Under the pieces are notes generated by a model. That model ran no database searches and was not told the DNA's origin. It worked only from the letters and a program-made list of their open reading frames with translations. The position numbers and the translations under genes were made by a program. Shown piece by piece: positions 60,511 through 64,000 of a stretch of DNA of 64,000 bases. Location of the stretch: the NCBI RefSeq assembly GCF_003254585.1, contig NZ_QJGZ01000039.1:434001-498000 (forward strand), written 5' to 3'. Positions within the stretch are counted from its first letter, which is position 1. Every line of letters begins with the position of its first letter. Origin of the DNA: Flavobacterium sharifuzzamanii (GTDB lineage: Bacteria > Bacteroidota > Bacteroidia > Flavobacteriales > Flavobacteriaceae).

Positions 60511-62565
60511 TTACCAGATTTTAACTCGTTTTTCTGGCTCAACGTACATCTTATCACCTTTCTTAATATCAAACGCTTTGTAGAAAGCATCAACATTTTG
60601 AATTGGCACATAAGCTCTGTACATTCCAGGAGAGTGTGGATCTGTTTTTACTTGGTTTTTGATTGCTTCATCTCTAGATTTTGTTCTCCAAACGGTAGCC
60701 CAAGAAATAAAGAAACGCTGCTCTGGTGTAAATCCGTCAATTAAACCTGGATTTCCGTGTTGCTTTAAATACAATTGCAGACCGTCAAATGCAGCATTAA
60801 TTCCGCCTAAATCACCAATATTTTCACCTAATGTAAAATGACCATCAACATGAACTCCTGGCAATGGCTCAAGAGCGCTGTATTGATTTGCTAAATCATT
60901 TCCTAGAGTTGTAAATTGTTTCAAATCATCTTCTGTCCACCAGTCAACTAAGTTTCCTTCAGCATTGTAACGCGCTCCAGAATCATCAAATCCGTGAGAA
61001 ATCTCGTGTCCGATTACGGCACCAATTCCACCATAATTAACAGCTTCGTCAGCTTGATAATTGTAGAAAGGCGGCTGTAAGATTGCTGCTGGGAATACAA
61101 TTTCGTTATAAGATGGGTTGTAATAAGCATTTACTGTTTGCGGAGACATGTGCCATTCTGTTTTGTCAACAGGTTTAGACAATTTGTCTACGCTTTTCTT
61201 AAATCTCCATAACGCTAAGTTTTTAGAGTTCTCAAAATAGCTTCCTCCTTCTGCGATGCTTTTAATTTCTAAAGCTGAGTAATCTTTCCATTTATCAGGA
61301 TATCCAACTTTAATGGTTATTTTGTTCAGCTTTTCGATTGCTTTTGCTTTAGTGTCTTTAGACATCCAGCTTAAATTGTTAATACGATTTTGGTAAGCCG
61401 TAATAACATTGTGAATCATATCAACCGCTTTGGTTTTAGCTTCAGCAGGAAAAACTTTCTCCACATAAAGTTTTCCAAGAGCTTCACCAACATTTCCGTT
61501 AACTACATTAAGCGCTCTTTCTTCAGCTGGAAGTTGCTTTATTGCTCCTCTTAATGTTTTGCTGTAAAAATCAAAATTAGCATTATCAATTTCAGTTGTC
61601 AGCTTGCCTGCATTACCGTTAATTAAATCCCATTTCAGATATTCTTTCCATTGAGCAACTTTATTCTCCTTAAAAACAGTTTCTAAGGCAGTCATATATT
61701 TAGGCTCGTTTACAATTACAGTCTCTAATTTAGTAATTCCTAAACCAGCAAAATATTCGTTCCATTTAATAGCTGGAGTTAATTTTTGAAGTTCAGCAAT
61801 TGTCATCGGGTTGTATTGCAAACGGCTGTCTCTTCTTTCAACTCTGTTCAATCTCGGTTTTGATAATTCTGTTTCTAAAGCCAAAACTTCAACAGCGCTT
61901 TGTTTTGCTTTCTCTGGAGATTCTCCAATAAACTGAAGCATTCTTGCAACATGCAATTCATATTTAGCACGTTTTTCTTTAGAATCTTTGTCATCAGAAG
62001 TATAATAGTCTTTATCTGGAAGTCCCAATTGGCTTGGCCCTAAATTTACAGAGTTTATAGAGCTGTCTTTATCATCAGCTCCAATGTAAATTCCGAAAAA
62101 TCCAGCATTGCTTTCTTTTTCCATTTCAACCAAATATTTCTGAACATCAGCAATACTTTTAATTGCGTCGATTTTTTTCAGATATGGTTTTAAAGGTTCG
62201 ATTCCTTTCTTATTTCTTCCGATAGAATCTAAATAAGTGTTGAATAAATTAACCGCTTTTCCTTGATCTGTATTCGATTTGTATTTCGGATTTTTGGAAG
62301 CTTCTTTTAAAACCTCCATCACATCTTTGTCGGTTCTTTTAATTAGTTCATTAAAACTTCCCCATGTCGTACGATCGCTTGGAATTTCTGTTTTCTCCAG
62401 CCAAGTTCCGTTTACATATTTGAAAAAATCCTGACTTGGGCTGATTTTCGTATCCATATACGATACATTGATACCTGGTTCCTTTGGCGCTTGAGCTTGA
62501 GCTGCAGTTACTGCAAACATTGCAGATATAACACCAAACACAGGTTTAGCAAATTGTTTTTTCAT
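60511..62565 (-). CDS. pepO: M13-family (neprilysin/PepO) metallopeptidase
   Basis: This 684-residue protein has a signal-like N-terminus (VISAMFAVTAAQAQAPKEP). The zinc motif is H520-E-I-S-H524 in VIGHEISHGFDDSGARYN, with the downstream Glu in GENIGDLGG. The M13 N-terminal lobe starts with SYMDTKISPSQDFFKYVNGTWL. The C-terminal end is PEKRVKIW. It cleaves small peptides in the periplasm or outside. It is alone on the minus strand, with a -7 element TACGTTTG at 62592-62599. Confidence 0.95.
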   Translation of the reverse strand: MKKQFAKPVFGVISAMFAVTAAQAQAPKEPGINVSYMDTKISPSQDFFKYVNGTWLEKTEIPSDRTTWGSFNELIKRTDKDVMEVLKEASKNPKYKSNTDQGKAVNLFNTYLDSIGRNKKGIEPLKPYLKKIDAIKSIADVQKYLVEMEKESNAGFFGIYIGADDKDSSINSVNLGPSQLGLPDKDYYTSDDKDSKEKRAKYELHVARMLQFIGESPEKAKQSAVEVLALETELSKPRLNRVERRDSRLQYNPMTIAELQKLTPAIKWNEYFAGLGITKLETVIVNEPKYMTALETVFKENKVAQWKEYLKWDLINGNAGKLTTEIDNANFDFYSKTLRGAIKQLPAEERALNVVNGNVGEALGKLYVEKVFPAEAKTKAVDMIHNVITAYQNRINNLSWMSKDTKAKAIEKLNKITIKVGYPDKWKDYSALEIKSIAEGGSYFENSKNLALWRFKKSVDKLSKPVDKTEWHMSPQTVNAYYNPSYNEIVFPAAILQPPFYNYQADEAVNYGGIGAVIGHEISHGFDDSGARYNAEGNLVDWWTEDDLKQFTTLGNDLANQYSALEPLPGVHVDGHFTLGENIGDLGGINAAFDGLQLYLKQHGNPGLIDGFTPEQRFFISWATVWRTKSRDEAIKNQVKTDPHSPGMYRAYVPIQNVDAFYKAFDIKKGDKMYVEPEKRVKIW

Positions 62566-62591
62566 AAAAAGTTATAGTTTAATGGAAAATA

Positions 62592-62599
62592 CAAACGTA
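62592..62599 (-). promoter_or_regulatory. Candidate -7 promoter element for the M13 peptidase
   Basis: TACGTTTG on the minus strand matches TAnnTTTG, about 30 bp before the ATG; no clear TTG at -33. Confidence 0.45.
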
Positions 62600-62767
62600 T
62601 TGTTATTATTTTAAAAATTGTGTTAAAATTCTAACTGTAAAGTCAAAAAGACATTTAAATGTCACAAATAGAAATTAAACACTGGGTATTTGTCTACAAG
62701 CATTTGTAAAAGTTACAAAAGCCTGTTAAAAAAATAACCCAGTAAAGTTTTTAAAATCTGCTTTTTG

Positions 62768-62775
62768 TATTTTTG
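62768..62775 (+). promoter_or_regulatory. Candidate -7 promoter element for the SCO gene
   Basis: TATTTTTG fits TAnnTTTG, 15 bp before the ATG at 62791. It overlaps the TTG at 62773, which argues against that codon as the start. Confidence 0.45.
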
Positions 62776-62790
62776 CGCCAAATTATTTTT

Positions 62791-63456
62791 ATGAAATCGC
62801 TTTTATATAAATACCGCAAATTCTTTATTGTCTTAATAGTGTTTTCGGTTGTTACGATATCTTTGTTTTATTCTGCGTTGAAACCTAAAAAAACACTTCC
62901 GATTTACAATCCCGCTGATGTAAATCCTGAATTGGTTGACAGTACAGTTCAATATAAAAGCAAATACCACACCATTGCCGATTTTTCTTTCATCAACCAA
63001 AATGGTGATACCATTACCCAGAAAAATTATGAAGGAAAGATCTATGTTGCCGATTTCTTCTTTACAACCTGCGGATCGATCTGCCCAAAAATGTCAACTA
63101 ATCTAGTTGACGTTCAAAAAGCAGTTTTAAATAACCCAAAGGTAATGTTGCTTTCTCATACTGTTTTTCCAGAAGTGGATAGCGTTTCTGTTTTAAAAGC
63201 TTATGCCATAAAATATGGCGTTGTAGACAGTAAGTGGAATCTAGTTACTGGCGATAAAAAAGAAATCTACAAAATGGCCAGAAAATCGTATTTGGCCGTG
63301 AAACTTGGTAGGCCAGATCAGCTTTATGACATGGTGCATACAGAGAATTTTGTTTTGGTCGATCAAAAGCGTCGCGTTAGAGGTTTTTATGATGGAACAA
63401 ATAAAGAAGACATAAAACGTCTTTTGGAAGACATCGAATTCCTGTCTCAGGAGTAA
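62791..63456 (+). CDS. SCO1/SenC-family copper chaperone-like protein
   Basis: 221 residues from MKSLLYKYRKFF; one membrane anchor (FIVLIVFSVVTISLFYSAL). It is a thioredoxin-fold SCO protein with TTCGSICPKMS (the CxxxC copper ligand pair) and the distal His in MVHTENFVLVD. SCO proteins deliver copper to cytochrome oxidase or act as thiol redox proteins. It is expected in the periplasm, anchored at the inner membrane. It precedes feoA by about 100 bp. Confidence 0.92.
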   Translation: MKSLLYKYRKFFIVLIVFSVVTISLFYSALKPKKTLPIYNPADVNPELVDSTVQYKSKYHTIADFSFINQNGDTITQKNYEGKIYVADFFFTTCGSICPKMSTNLVDVQKAVLNNPKVMLLSHTVFPEVDSVSVLKAYAIKYGVVDSKWNLVTGDKKEIYKMARKSYLAVKLGRPDQLYDMVHTENFVLVDQKRRVRGFYDGTNKEDIKRLLEDIEFLSQE

Positions 63457-63505
63457 AATCCCTTATTTTTAGAAACTTTTAGCATTTGTGGAAGTGTTAA
63501 ATGCC

Positions 63506-63534
63506 TTGAAATAAAGAATAATTGCCTACTTTTG
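63506..63534 (+). promoter_or_regulatory. Flavobacterium-type promoter for feoAB
   Basis: TTG (63506-63508), an 18-nt spacer and TACTTTTG (63527-63534) is the best match to the consensus in the window, 26 bp before the feoA TTG. Confidence 0.65.
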
Positions 63535-63559
63535 CAATCTAAATTCAATCTAAATAAGC

Positions 63560-63799
63560 TTGCAAAATACAATACACACTCTGAAAAAAGGCGAAAAAGC
63601 CATTATCAAGGATTTTGATATCGATCTTGTTCCACTAAAATTACTAGAAATGGGTTGTCTGCCTGGCAGCTTAGTTGAATTATTGCAGGTTGCTCCTTTT
63701 GGTGATCCGTTATATTTAGATATTAATGGTTCTCATGTTGCAATACGCATTGAAACAGCTCGTGAAATTGAAGTTGAACTTATCAAAACCAATTTGTAA
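63560..63799 (+). CDS. feoA: FeoA-domain protein, ferrous iron uptake
   Basis: This 79-residue protein begins at TTG (63560); no ATG exists between the upstream in-frame stop at 63551 and the conserved [13 protein letters not shown], so the TTG start is required. The SH3-like FeoA fold shows [47 protein letters not shown]. It modulates FeoB. The stop overlaps the feoB start (TAATG). Confidence 0.92.
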   Translation: MQNTIHTLKKGEKAIIKDFDIDLVPLKLLEMGCLPGSLVELLQVAPFGDPLYLDINGSHVAIRIETAREIEVELIKTNL

Positions 63800-64000
63800 T
63801 GAGTGTCCAGAATATCAATGTTGCCCTTATCGGAAATCCAAATACTGGAAAAACTTCTGTTTTTAATCAATTAACAGGCCTTAACCAGCAAGTTGGAAAT
63901 TATCCTGGAATCACGGTTGAGAAAAAAATGGGCTTTTGCAAGCTGCCCAATAATGTTAAAGCCAATATTCTAGATTTACCAGGAACATATAGTTTGAATG
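63799..64000 (+). CDS. feoB: Ferrous iron transporter FeoB (3' truncated by window)
   Basis: The first 67 residues are in the window. The G-domain shows [16 protein letters not shown] (G1) and [10 protein letters not shown] (G3), with [12 protein letters not shown] as the G2/switch I region. FeoB imports Fe(II) in a GTP-dependent way. It is coupled to feoA by TAATG. The membrane part lies beyond the right edge. Confidence 0.95.
   Translation, partial: MSVQNINVALIGNPNTGKTSVFNQLTGLNQQVGNYPGITVEKKMGFCKLPNNVKANILDLPGTYSLN

Noticed and set aside
62773..62790. TTG start for the SCO gene
   Set aside because: It overlaps the -7 box; the ATG at 62791 starts the membrane anchor.
1..64000. tRNA, rRNA, riboswitch or prophage genes
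   Set aside because: I looked for cloverleaf-like GC islands, conserved T-loop words, and phage structural or integrase genes, and found none I could support by eye; a covariance-model scan would settle small RNAs.

Overview
The window is an AT-rich chromosomal segment of a Flavobacterium-like member of the Bacteroidota. The evidence is a gliding lipoprotein gene (gldH), a secreted protease with a type IX secretion C-terminal tail, a SusC/TonB-type receptor, a Bacteroidota-type lycopene cyclase, A-rich translation starts without clear Shine-Dalgarno sequences, and many promoter-like elements of the Flavobacterium type (TTG around -33, TAnnTTTG around -7). I saw no rRNA, tRNA, CRISPR array, prophage or plasmid functions.

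Layout. 1-9000: end of an outer-membrane protein, an M4 metalloprotease, a CoA-transferase pair (scoA/scoB) split by a class A beta-lactamase gene, then PBP1A, gldH and ricT. 11200-14400: a three-gene ankyrin/ankyrin-SHOCT/lipoprotein operon. 14400-18200: a ferredoxin, the U32 protein TrhP and the rhodanese TrhO, which act on the same tRNA wobble uridine by alternative routes, with a REP-associated transposase and its palindromes lodged between them. 18400-27000: SulP transporter, PPK2 kinase and a tripartite RND efflux pump. 27200-33300: bacilliredoxin, ArsR regulator, TPR protein, lycopene cyclase, thioredoxin-like protein and TonB-dependent receptor. 33600-38100: a metal-homeostasis block (TrxR-like protein, MerC, Fur-family regulator, Nramp transporter fused to a Usp domain, DtxR/MntR-type regulator) with candidate operators. 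39100-51500: enoyl-CoA hydratase, a histidine kinase and a heme-synthesis supercluster (hemJ, hemH, araC-type regulator, hemA, hemC, hemD, hemE, hemF). 51500-58500: a second REP transposase with its own palindromes, a porin-like protein, class I aldolase, an unknown secreted pair, and three small immunity-like genes. 58850-64000: hemB with a cytochrome, M13 peptidase, SCO protein, feoA and the start of feoB.

How the parts connect. The heme genes in the window cover glutamyl-tRNA reduction to protoheme except hemL. HemJ is the protoporphyrinogen oxidase and HemF the oxygen-dependent coproporphyrinogen oxidase, so this is an aerobic route. Iron and manganese handling (feoAB, mntH, DtxR, Fur-family) and heme-using or copper-linked proteins (cytochrome c, SCO) sit around it.

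Intergenic DNA is unusually structured. Two transposases of the RAYT type each lie against a different palindrome family, at least two more palindrome families have no transposase nearby, and many gene junctions hold imperfect hairpins built from locus-specific short words. Two single-gene insertions into otherwise standard operons (beta-lactamase in scoAB, GxxExxY nuclease-like gene in hemA-hemC) are each bounded by related copies of such hairpin elements. The most interesting protein observation is that TrhP and TrhO carry the same C-terminal domain.
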